Shown here: positions 17,911 through 24,516 of the stretch, in pieces
Numbering within the stretch: position 1 is the first letter of the stretch
How the letters are laid out: the number at the start of each line of letters is the position of its first letter
From: CAYVLA01 sp964549615 [NCBI: uncultured Thermococci archaeon]
GTDB taxonomy: Archaea; CAYQAE01; CAYVLA01
NCBI GenBank assembly: GCA_964549615.1
Contig: CAZJVP010000076.1
Span: forward strand, 1-64,000
DNA length: 64,000 bases
Direction: 5' to 3'
Position numbers and translations under genes: made by a program
The notes under the pieces: model-generated
Databases searched by the model: none
What the model was told of the DNA's origin: nothing
The model's input: the letters and a program-made list of their open reading frames with translations, nothing else

Positions 17911-20388
17911 GTGGAAAGGATATCCTTCTGGATATCTTCCGACAGGAAGAGAGGGAGCAAGTCATTCAAGGTCTGCACGTCGTGCGGGGCGAGGCTTTTC
18001 ACCACGGACCTTGAGTCCCTCGAGTTCTACGGCTGCCATCCATCGAGGGTTCTCTGCCTCTCCTGCAAGGAGGCCATGGACAGAAGCTCGGCATCTTGGC
18101 GCCCCGGATCGCTTGTGCATGCTCTCTCAGCCAGCTTAACGAGGGCAGATACCTCTAGGCCTAACTCCATCGGCGTCTCAACGCTCGCCTGGGTTCTCGT
18201 CGGTTGCCTGCTATGTGCATCCGTCGCCATCAGGTCGGTACAGTCCAGGGCTCAGGCACTGCCGTTCGAAGGGGTTCGTGACCTCGTCCTCGTCTATGTT
18301 CCCTATAACCCGAACGACGAGCAGGTCACGACGGACTGGTTGGCCCCTTACGTGTCATATCTTGACGAGGATGGGCGGAGCAAGGAATGGCTGTTCGACT
18401 CGTTCCTGTTCCTCAGCATCTTCTCGGAATCAAAGGCGTGCTTCTGGGGCTACTCGACGGCTTCGGACTGGCGCTGGTGGATCGACAAGATCTTCGCCGA
18501 GGGCGAACAGGTGGATGCGCTCAACAAGGAGGTGGAGAGGGTGAAGAGAATCCTCGGCAACCCGTCAAAGAGGGGCGTCATCATCTCCATACCGTACCCG
18601 GACCCAGCCGTGGATGACTTCGGACTGAGGTCCAAAGACGGCCGCACCTTGAGCTTCTCGCCTCACGGTGGCCATGGCGCCAGGGATAGGCTTCAGGCAT
18701 GTGTCTGGTTCGTGGACGAGGTTGCGGAGAGGTGGAGGTCGGGAGCACACCGGTACAACAACCTGGAGCTAATAGGTTTCTACTGGTTCCAGGAGGAATT
18801 ACTGGAAGGCGATGCCACTCTGGTGAACGAGCTTGGCGCCCACATCCGCTCGCAGGGTTTCAAGTTCTTCTGGATACCCTACAATTCGGAGTCCAACATC
18901 CAGGCTGTGAAGGACTACAGCGAGGGGGATCTTGGATTCGACTTCGTCTGGATACAGCCCAACTGCCACTCCTCCAGAGAGGGCATACAGGAGAGGTGGA
19001 ACGAGCAAAGGGACATACGTCGCGTCGCGGAACTGGCAGGTTCGCTGGGCGCATCCATCGAGATCGAGATGGATCGGCGCCTGTACCAGACGGGCGACCT
19101 GGAGTGCCTCAACTACTTCTACGACTACCTTGACCAGGGGCTGTCCCTCCAATACATCGACAAGGCCCTTGCTTACTATGTCTTTCCCACCGATCTCTAC
19201 CGCAGCCAGAACCCCATCGTCAGGCGTGCCTACGAGGCGCTGTGCGAGTTCGTCAAAGGGAGGTATAGGCCTGTGGGCTACTTCCTACATTGCGACGTCG
19301 GGGCAAACGATGGGTCGTCGAAGGTGTCATCAATCATCCTAGAGTCGACCTGGGGCTGGGGGAGCCCTGAGGTGGCAGATGGGTCGTCCTGCAGGTTGGC
19401 CCTGCCCGGGGCTGTCTTCGTTCTGGACCAGCTCGACCCCTCCAAGGATCTCGTACTGGCGGTCAGGTACCAAACCGCCCACGAAGGGCATGTGCAGGTC
19501 CGACTTGAGGACTCGTGGGAGACAGTTGGAGAGCTGGTGGCGGACGGCCTCTGGCACACGGGCCACTGGCCGGTGAGGCTCTCTGGCAGCGGCGTCAGAC
19601 ACATTGCGGTCAGTTTGACGAACATCACTAGAGTATCCGACATCTGGGCATATCCGGACGAAACCATCTTCCGCCTGCAATATGGCTCTGGACAAAGCTT
19701 TCCCGGTCTTTACTGCGACCATCCGAAGGAGGGCGACGAATGGAGACTCGGCCCCGGGAGAGAAGTCACGTTTGTACATATGGATTCGGCCTCGGTCTGG
19801 ATCATCGGCGCAACGTACAGGGCCTCAACGCCTGTAACCATGTCGGTGGCCTATCCAGATGTAACTCGGAGCATCGTTCTAGGACCATCCTCGAGTTGGA
19901 CGAGCAGCTTCTTCTGCACGGAGCGTTACGCACGGGACGGACCCATCCTGCTGAGATTCGAGGACGACGTGGAGGTCCAAGAGATCTGGGCCGCGCCCCG
20001 GCGGCTTCACACCGATGTCGGGACATCGTGGGATACCAGCCCACAGCGCCATGACCCAGGCGCTTGCGTCGGTGCGGGGTGGAGTGCCTCGCGAAGGACA
20101 TACTCCAGTCCCAGGGTGACCTACAGGAGCGGGGGCAACGGTTCCACGATCCATATCACGACCCCCGATGCGTCCGTTCCATGCCTTCTCAGTCTGTTGT
20201 ACCGCTCCGAGGACGAATTAAGCGTTCGAATCTCCGGCGCAGCGAACGCGAGCGTGAAAGAGTTGCCTGCCGCATCCGGTTGGGGTCTTCACACAATCTC
20301 CCTGCCGCCTTCGACGGGCCCCTTGACTCTTGAGTTCATGGGCCCCGTCGATCTAGCGTCAATGTGGGTGGAACTCGCCTGCCGGTAG
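17911..20388 (+). CDS. DUF4855-type membrane protein with N-terminal zinc ribbon
   Basis: 825 residues from a GTG, probably leaderless. Residues 22-54 hold two CxxC pairs (CTSCGARL ... CLSCKEAM), a cytoplasmic zinc ribbon. Residues 88-108 are a membrane segment. The extracellular part then begins with a DUF4855-like region (about 125-440: LVLVYVPYNPND, WGYSTASDWRWWIDKIF, FDFVWIQPN). The remainder (about 440-825) is beta-rich carbohydrate-binding-like modules. DUF4855 proteins are presumed to act on cell-surface polysaccharide, but the reaction is not established. A zinc ribbon joined through a membrane segment to a glycan-type domain is unusual. Confidence 0.75.
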   Translation: MERISFWISSDRKRGSKSFKVCTSCGARLFTTDLESLEFYGCHPSRVLCLSCKEAMDRSSASWRPGSLVHALSASLTRADTSRPNSIGVSTLAWVLVGCLLCASVAIRSVQSRAQALPFEGVRDLVLVYVPYNPNDEQVTTDWLAPYVSYLDEDGRSKEWLFDSFLFLSIFSESKACFWGYSTASDWRWWIDKIFAEGEQVDALNKEVERVKRILGNPSKRGVIISIPYPDPAVDDFGLRSKDGRTLSFSPHGGHGARDRLQACVWFVDEVAERWRSGAHRYNNLELIGFYWFQEELLEGDATLVNELGAHIRSQGFKFFWIPYNSESNIQAVKDYSEGDLGFDFVWIQPNCHSSREGIQERWNEQRDIRRVAELAGSLGASIEIEMDRRLYQTGDLECLNYFYDYLDQGLSLQYIDKALAYYVFPTDLYRSQNPIVRRAYEALCEFVKGRYRPVGYFLHCDVGANDGSSKVSSIILESTWGWGSPEVADGSSCRLALPGAVFVLDQLDPSKDLVLAVRYQTAHEGHVQVRLEDSWETVGELVADGLWHTGHWPVRLSGSGVRHIAVSLTNITRVSDIWAYPDETIFRLQYGSGQSFPGLYCDHPKEGDEWRLGPGREVTFVHMDSASVWIIGATYRASTPVTMSVAYPDVTRSIVLGPSSSWTSSFFCTERYARDGPILLRFEDDVEVQEIWAAPRRLHTDVGTSWDTSPQRHDPGACVGAGWSASRRTYSSPRVTYRSGGNGSTIHITTPDASVPCLLSLLYRSEDELSVRISGAANASVKELPAASGWGLHTISLPPSTGPLTLEFMGPVDLASMWVELACR

Positions 20389-20412
20389 GCTGCCAGCACC
20401 CACGCAATCCAG

Positions 20413-20495
20413 GGATGCCCGTGATCATCGGCTCAAGGCTTGGGTCGCGGCAATCGCCCCGGCGTGCATCAAGATCACGGATCGCCTAGGCATCC
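20413..20495. repeat. Long imperfect inverted repeat between convergent genes
   Basis: GGATGCC at 20413-20419 pairs with GGCATCC at 20489-20495, and CGTGATC at 20420-20426 pairs with GATCACG at 20473-20479. Together they close a loop of about 46 bases with a one-sided internal loop. It lies in the 164-base gap between two converging genes, so it may be a shared 3' structure or a degenerate element. Confidence 0.5.
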
Positions 20496-20552
20496 ACTGT
20501 GCATCATCCTCCTTCTTGCGCGGGGGGCCTTCTGGGAGTAAGCACGAGCACT

Positions 20553-21593
20553 CTACCCGGCCTTCACATCCGAGAGGGCCCTGTAAATGTCGGTGAAGAT
20601 CTCCTTCAGTCCTATCCTGATATCCCAGCCCGGAAAGTGTGACCTTGCCTTGTTCACGTTCGATATCCACCAGATGTGGTCTGCCTCTCTCTGCGGGCCG
20701 TGCTCGTAGCGGATCTTCCTGCCGGTCACCTCTTCTATGAGGTCGAATGATTCAAGAAGGGATATTGAGTTGGCCCTTCCTCCGCCCACGTTGTAGACCT
20801 CTCCTGGCTGGGGCTTCTCAACGAAGCGGTAGAACAGCTCGGCAAGGTCCTTCGCGTGGATCACATCCCTGACCTGGTAACCCCCGTACCCGTAGACCGT
20901 TAGCTTCTCACCGGTCAGCGCCTTCTTGATGAAAAACGGTTCCCAGTTGTGCATCTCCACAGCCTTGGCAGCCCCGCCCGTGATGCACCCCATTCTGAAC
21001 ACCCCCGTTTTCAGCCCGTAGAGCCTGGCATACTCTTGGGTGTACAGGTCGGCACACGTCTTGGAGACCCCGAAGGGCGTGTGCATATTCTGATCGATCC
21101 TCAGCGATTCGTCAAAACCATCCTTCAGCGCCGGGTCCACCGGCTCGAACCTCTTGCCGACCTTCTGGTAGGAGAAGTAGTTCGGCATCTCGCCGTAGAC
21201 CTTGTTGGTCGAACAGTAGACGAAGACCGCATCCGGGTTTTCTTTCCTCAACGTTTCAAGGAGGAAGAGCGTGCCCCAGGCGTTCACCTGGAAGTCCTCC
21301 ACCGGAATCTCTATGGATCTTGGGTGCGAGGGCTGGGCCGCCGCATGGATGACCGCGTCCGCGTCCCCCAGGAGCGGCACCACCCGGTCGTCTCGAATGT
21401 CTATCTCGTGGTTTTCCACGCCGATTTCCGCGAGCGCCTTGGCGGTGGGGGCGGTGTCCCCCTCGCTCCCGAACAGCCTGCCGCGCATGAAGTTGTCCAC
21501 GCTGGTCACATTCCATCCCCTCGCCGCGAAGAGGCTGCAGCATTCCCATCCCACTAGGCCGGCGCCCCCCGTCACTACCACCTTGCGGCTCAT
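20553..21593 (-). CDS. NAD-dependent sugar-nucleotide epimerase (CDP-paratose 2-epimerase-like)
   Basis: 346 residues from the ATG at 21593 (MSRKVVVTGGAGLVGWECCS). It is an extended SDR with a GGAGLVG Rossmann motif, a D-x-R pair after strand 3, YCSTNKVYG carrying the Ser/Thr region, and GYQVRDVIH near residue 230, as in CDP-paratose 2-epimerase-like enzymes. The usual catalytic YxxxK appears as FGVSK (TPFGVSK, about residue 168), so the Tyr is Phe. Expected role: making a nucleotide sugar for surface glycans. Substrate cannot be told from sequence. It sits alone on the minus strand. Confidence 0.82.
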   Translation of the reverse strand: MSRKVVVTGGAGLVGWECCSLFAARGWNVTSVDNFMRGRLFGSEGDTAPTAKALAEIGVENHEIDIRDDRVVPLLGDADAVIHAAAQPSHPRSIEIPVEDFQVNAWGTLFLLETLRKENPDAVFVYCSTNKVYGEMPNYFSYQKVGKRFEPVDPALKDGFDESLRIDQNMHTPFGVSKTCADLYTQEYARLYGLKTGVFRMGCITGGAAKAVEMHNWEPFFIKKALTGEKLTVYGYGGYQVRDVIHAKDLAELFYRFVEKPQPGEVYNVGGGRANSISLLESFDLIEEVTGRKIRYEHGPQREADHIWWISNVNKARSHFPGWDIRIGLKEIFTDIYRALSDVKAG

Positions 21594-21749
21594 GTGCCCA
21601 GCTCGCCGACCCTCCTTCAAAAATCTATTTTCGGCGGATCGGCGCGATCTGTGCCAGTTCAAGAGGTGCGTCCGTGCCTAATGCCTCGCCCTGTCGCGGG
21701 TTCCCGGAATCATCGCCCTGGCGAGGTCGCCGGGCCTCGTGCCTGGTGC

Positions 21750-21759
21750 GAAATATTGA
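21750..21759 (+). promoter_or_regulatory. TATA-like element of unknown membrane protein gene
   Basis: GAAATATTGA lies about 38 bases before the TTG at 21793. It argues against the GTG at 21769, which would precede the expected transcription start. Confidence 0.4.
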
Positions 21760-21792
21760 AATGCCGGAGTGGCAATTCCTAGCGCCGGTGGC

Positions 21793-22626
21793 TTGAGGGT
21801 TAAGGGAAGATGGCTATTGCTGGTTCTGGCGCTCGGGCTCGTCACGATAGGGCCGGCCAGCTCGCAGGCCAAGGCGCCGACCTACCGGTTGACGATACAG
21901 ATACACGATTCGCCCGACCCTGGCTCGTACTACCTCTTCTACTTCGCGAACATAGAGTTCGCGCGCTCGGACGAACCCGCGCTGAACCGATCCATACAGA
22001 TCATCATACCCAGGACCGAGCAGCCCGTCATGGCCGTCTCCGCGTACTCGCCGCAAAACTACTCGGCCCCTAAGATGGTACGACAAGAGACCGACCAAGG
22101 GATTAGGTTGACCCTGACTACCGACGCACCGTCGTGCGAGGTGCGGTACTACTTGACCCTGCAGGCGGAATACGGCGGCAGGGAAGGAGACTACCTCTTG
22201 CGGTTCGCGGCGCCAAGGCCGGAGAGCCCGGTCAGCGGCGTGACGGTGTCGATAAACTGGCCCAACTGGAACTACGACGTCAAGAGGATCCTGCCCAAAG
22301 GCGCGGAGCGCGTCGAGAACATCCTGTTCGAGACGGATCCATACAAGGTGGTCTCGTACTACTGGTACTTCCCCGGAAGCGACTTGGCAACCAGGTTCCC
22401 CGACCAGATCTCCGTGACTCTTCGGACCGCGGCAGCCATCTCGAGGATAAATCGCAATCAGAGCATCCTGATCTTCGCCCTCGTGGTGTGCGTGCCCCTC
22501 GCGATCTTCATCGCAGTCCATCCTCCGAAACGCGGGGGGCCGCCCGAAAAGGGTAAGCCGTTCAGGATCGAGGAGACGAAGGGCGAGGGCAGGGTCGTCA
22601 GGCGCGTGAGGTACAAGGTGAAGTGA
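21793..22626 (+). CDS. Unknown secreted-side membrane protein
   Basis: 277 residues from a TTG (MRVKGRWLLLVLAL). There is an N-terminal signal peptide ending near SSQA and a beta-rich ectodomain of about 200 residues with many aromatic residues. A membrane helix (ILIFALVVCVPLAIFIAV, about residues 221-240) precedes a basic cytoplasmic tail (KRGGPPEKGKPF ... RRVRYKVK). No family was recognised. An alternative GTG start eight codons upstream is possible. Confidence 0.65.
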   Translation: MRVKGRWLLLVLALGLVTIGPASSQAKAPTYRLTIQIHDSPDPGSYYLFYFANIEFARSDEPALNRSIQIIIPRTEQPVMAVSAYSPQNYSAPKMVRQETDQGIRLTLTTDAPSCEVRYYLTLQAEYGGREGDYLLRFAAPRPESPVSGVTVSINWPNWNYDVKRILPKGAERVENILFETDPYKVVSYYWYFPGSDLATRFPDQISVTLRTAAAISRINRNQSILIFALVVCVPLAIFIAVHPPKRGGPPEKGKPFRIEETKGEGRVVRRVRYKVK

Positions 22627-22637
22627 ACCGGATGGTG

Positions 22638-22746
22638 TGCGCCGGCCGGGATTTCCAGAGCTAGATCTTTTGAACCCGGGTCGCAAGCGCTCCGCCCAGC
22701 GCGCGGTTGGCAGGCTTGTGTCTTAACCAAGCTGGACTACCGGCGC
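22638..22746 (-). tRNA. tRNA-Gly(GCC) with two introns (37/38 and T-loop 59/60)
   Basis: Read on the minus strand, a perfect 7-bp acceptor stem (GCGCCGG/CCGGCGC) is followed by discriminator A73, with no encoded CCA. The D arm has a GGTTA loop. The anticodon stem is CAAGC/GCTTG around loop CTGCCA-C, giving anticodon GCC. The T stem is a perfect CCGGG/CCCGG. An 18-base intron (ACCGCGCGCTGGGCGGAG) interrupts after position 37: CTGC pairs with GCGG as the central helix, flanked by three-base bulges CAA and AGC. A second insertion of 17 bases (AGATCTAGCTCTGGAAA) splits the T loop: TTCA pairs with TGGA, with bulges AAA and AAT. Removing both leaves T loop TTCAAAT and a 74-base tRNA. Splicing is inferred from the BHB geometry. 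Confidence 0.88.
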
Positions 22747-22774
22747 ACCCAGGCGTCCGGCATCCTGAGAAACC

Positions 22775-22782
22775 CTAATTAA
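22775..22782. promoter_or_regulatory. Palindromic TATA shared by tRNA-Gly and nep1
   Basis: TAATTAAT is self-complementary. It lies about 29 bases before the nep1 GTG on the plus strand (leaderless) and about 32 bases before tRNA position 1 on the minus strand. Confidence 0.55.
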
Positions 22783-22807
22783 TCTTTTCGAATTGATCGA
22801 GGCAGCC

Positions 22808-23458
22808 GTGCTGTTCCTGACGCTCGTTGACGCGGAGATCGAGCTCGTTCCGGAGGAAATCGCCACCCACGAGGTCATCGTCCGGCGCTCCAGAAGGCGC
22901 CGAATGGATCCCACCGAGATGCTCCTTGACTCCAACCTGGATCACCGCGCCATGGTTGGCCTGGAGGACGGCGCCAGGAGGGGCCGGCCGGACATAGCAC
23001 ATATCTGCCTCCTCAACGCCCTTGACTCCATTCCGTGCAGGGAAGGCAGGATGAGAGTCTACGTTCACACCAGGCACGACATAGTGATGGAGTTTGACCC
23101 CAGGACGCGAATACCCCGAAGCCAGAACAGGTTCTATGGCTTGCTTGAGAAGCTCCTTTCGCAGGGCAGGGGGACGGATCTGGTGAAAGTCTGGAAGATG
23201 TCTCTTCGCCAGTTGCAGGAGCAGCTTGACCCCGATCTCTCGCTGGGATTCAGCAGGAGGGGCGAACCCGCGGACCTTAGGTCGGTTCTCTCCCAGGGAC
23301 AAAAGGTGATGGCGATGGTGGGCGGATTTCCAAGCGGATATTTCCGAAGCCCTGTAGAGAAGATGGCTAGGATCGTGAGGTGCTACGACCAGCCCCTGGA
23401 TGCATGGACCGTGGTGAATCTAATCATATGCGCATACGGAGGCGTACCGGTGGGATAG
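22808..23458 (+). CDS. nep1: Ribosome biogenesis SPOUT methyltransferase Nep1
   Basis: 216 residues from GTG (MLFLTLVDAEIELVP), matching the family start. An ORF from TTG 22793 is longer by five residues but lies closer to the TATA box than a transcript start allows. Family signatures visible are LLDSNLDH, RRGRPDIAHICLLNALDS, MRVYVHTRHD and IPRSQNRFYGLLEKLL. Nep1/Emg1 N1-methylates a pseudouridine in the small-subunit rRNA near the decoding centre. The next gene encodes an RNase P subunit three bases downstream, so the pair forms an RNA-processing operon beside a spliced tRNA gene. Confidence 0.93.
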   Translation: MLFLTLVDAEIELVPEEIATHEVIVRRSRRRRMDPTEMLLDSNLDHRAMVGLEDGARRGRPDIAHICLLNALDSIPCREGRMRVYVHTRHDIVMEFDPRTRIPRSQNRFYGLLEKLLSQGRGTDLVKVWKMSLRQLQEQLDPDLSLGFSRRGEPADLRSVLSQGQKVMAMVGGFPSGYFRSPVEKMARIVRCYDQPLDAWTVVNLIICAYGGVPVG

Positions 23459-23461
23459 GCC

Positions 23462-23782
23462 TTGCGGCGGCCCCATGGCTCAAGATCGGCTCAGAGGAGG
23501 ATCGCGCGGGAGCGGATTGACAGGTTGCTCCACCTTGCCCAGGCGGAGATTTCGGCCAAACCGGAGAGATCGCTCCGATATGTCCGCCTGGCCAGGGCGA
23601 TAGCGATGAAGTGCCGGCTCAGGATGCCGCGGCGCTGGAGGAGGATGATCTGCAAGCGGTGCGAATGCCTTCTGATCCCGGGCAAGACCAGTCGGGTAAG
23701 GCTGAGGGGATCCCGGCTGAACGTGACTTGCGCAAGCTGTGGTAAGGTCCACCGTTACCCGTATAGAAGCCGCATCACCTAG
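23462..23782 (+). CDS. rnp4: RNase P protein component 4 (Rpp21/Rpr2)
   Basis: 106 residues from TTG, three bases after nep1. An N-terminal helical part (RIDRLLHLAQAEI ... YVRLARAIAMKCRLRMPRRW) is followed by a zinc ribbon with CxxC pairs C-K-R-C and C-A-S-C. This is the order of archaeal Rnp4, which pairs with Rnp1/Rpp29 on RNase P RNA for tRNA 5' processing. Its last eight bases overlap the convergent eL41 gene. Confidence 0.9.
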   Translation: MRRPHGSRSAQRRIARERIDRLLHLAQAEISAKPERSLRYVRLARAIAMKCRLRMPRRWRRMICKRCECLLIPGKTSRVRLRGSRLNVTCASCGKVHRYPYRSRIT

Positions 23783-23882
23783 CTCGCTGCCGCTGGGCGC
23801 GCCTCTTCCTTCGCATGCGCTTCTTCTTCCACTTCCATCGCATGCGTCCTTTCTTCTTCCATTTTCTCGGTCTTTTTCCCAT
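23775..23882 (-). CDS. rpl41e: Ribosomal protein eL41
   Basis: A 35-residue, almost wholly basic peptide: MGKRPRKWKKKGRMR, then WKWKKKRMRRKRR, ending AQRQRAR. The core MRWKWKKKRMRR closely matches eL41, the smallest ribosomal protein (MRAKWRKKRMRR in eukaryotes). The shorter form would start at the internal Met (residue 14). It is too short for routine gene callers. It ends inside the last codons of rnp4 on the other strand. A TATA-like site about 95 bases upstream could drive it. Confidence 0.82.
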   Translation of the reverse strand: MGKRPRKWKKKGRMRWKWKKKRMRRKRRAQRQRAR

Positions 23883-23970
23883 GAGGCCACCAAGCGGTAA
23901 GCTCGTTAGACGGAGGCCACGAGGCCCGACGAGGCGGGATCCGTGACCGCGGCGCGGTCGCCCGACCGCA

Positions 23971-23981
23971 TTCTTAAATAG
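23971..23981. promoter_or_regulatory. TATA-like element between eL41 and the Cys-rich protein gene
   Basis: TTCTTAAATAG is AT-rich and could work in either direction. On the plus strand it predicts a start near 24003 and a 35-base leader to ATG 24039. On the minus strand it could serve eL41 with a leader of about 65-70 bases. Confidence 0.45.
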
Positions 23982-24038
23982 CACCTTTCGCGCCGCTTGT
24001 AGAAAGACGTATCAGAGGCCTCCTGTCTGGAGAGCACC

Positions 24039-24476
24039 ATGGCTTCGGTTGAGGAACACGTGAACAGGCTGAGGGACGCAATCCGCATCATGGCGGAGAA
24101 CTGTCCCTGGCTGAACCAGCAGGAGACGAAGGGAGACTACACGAAATACGGCGACAAGGGCGCATTGTGCCGGCCGGAGGAGAAGATCTCCGCGGGGAGG
24201 GCCGCGGCGTCGGCCTACCAGACGGTAAGGCACCTGGAGTTCGACCACCTCAACCAATGCAGGGATGCCATAAAGGATCAACTTTCTAGGAGGAGGAACC
24301 TCCCGGAGGAAACGGGAGGGTTTCTTGCCAAGGACCTTTTCGAGAAGTGCGAGGCCATAACCAGTTGCATTGCGTGCTCCTGCGGAACGGCCGTCTCGGC
24401 ATACCACAACTTGGAGAACCTCGCGACGATCTTGGCCGGCGAGGGAGCCGGCCAGCAGCCCTCAGGCCAGGCATGA
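24039..24476 (+). CDS. Uncharacterised Cys-containing helical protein
   Basis: 145 residues with seven cysteines: NCPW, LCRP, NQCRD and the tight group EKCEAITSCIACSCGT at about residues 105-121. It is predicted alpha-helical with no membrane segment. The C-x6-C-x2-C-x-C spacing could bind a metal or an Fe-S centre, but no family was recognised. It has its own TATA-like site and no operon partner. Confidence 0.65.
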   Translation: MASVEEHVNRLRDAIRIMAENCPWLNQQETKGDYTKYGDKGALCRPEEKISAGRAAASAYQTVRHLEFDHLNQCRDAIKDQLSRRRNLPEETGGFLAKDLFEKCEAITSCIACSCGTAVSAYHNLENLATILAGEGAGQQPSGQA

Positions 24477-24516
24477 ACTAGTCCCAGCGCGCGGCGCCTC
24501 AGCTAACAGCCATCTG

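Noticed and set aside
23885-23968. tRNA-like GC-rich segment before eL41
   Set aside because: No T-loop TTC and no acceptor pairing in either strand.
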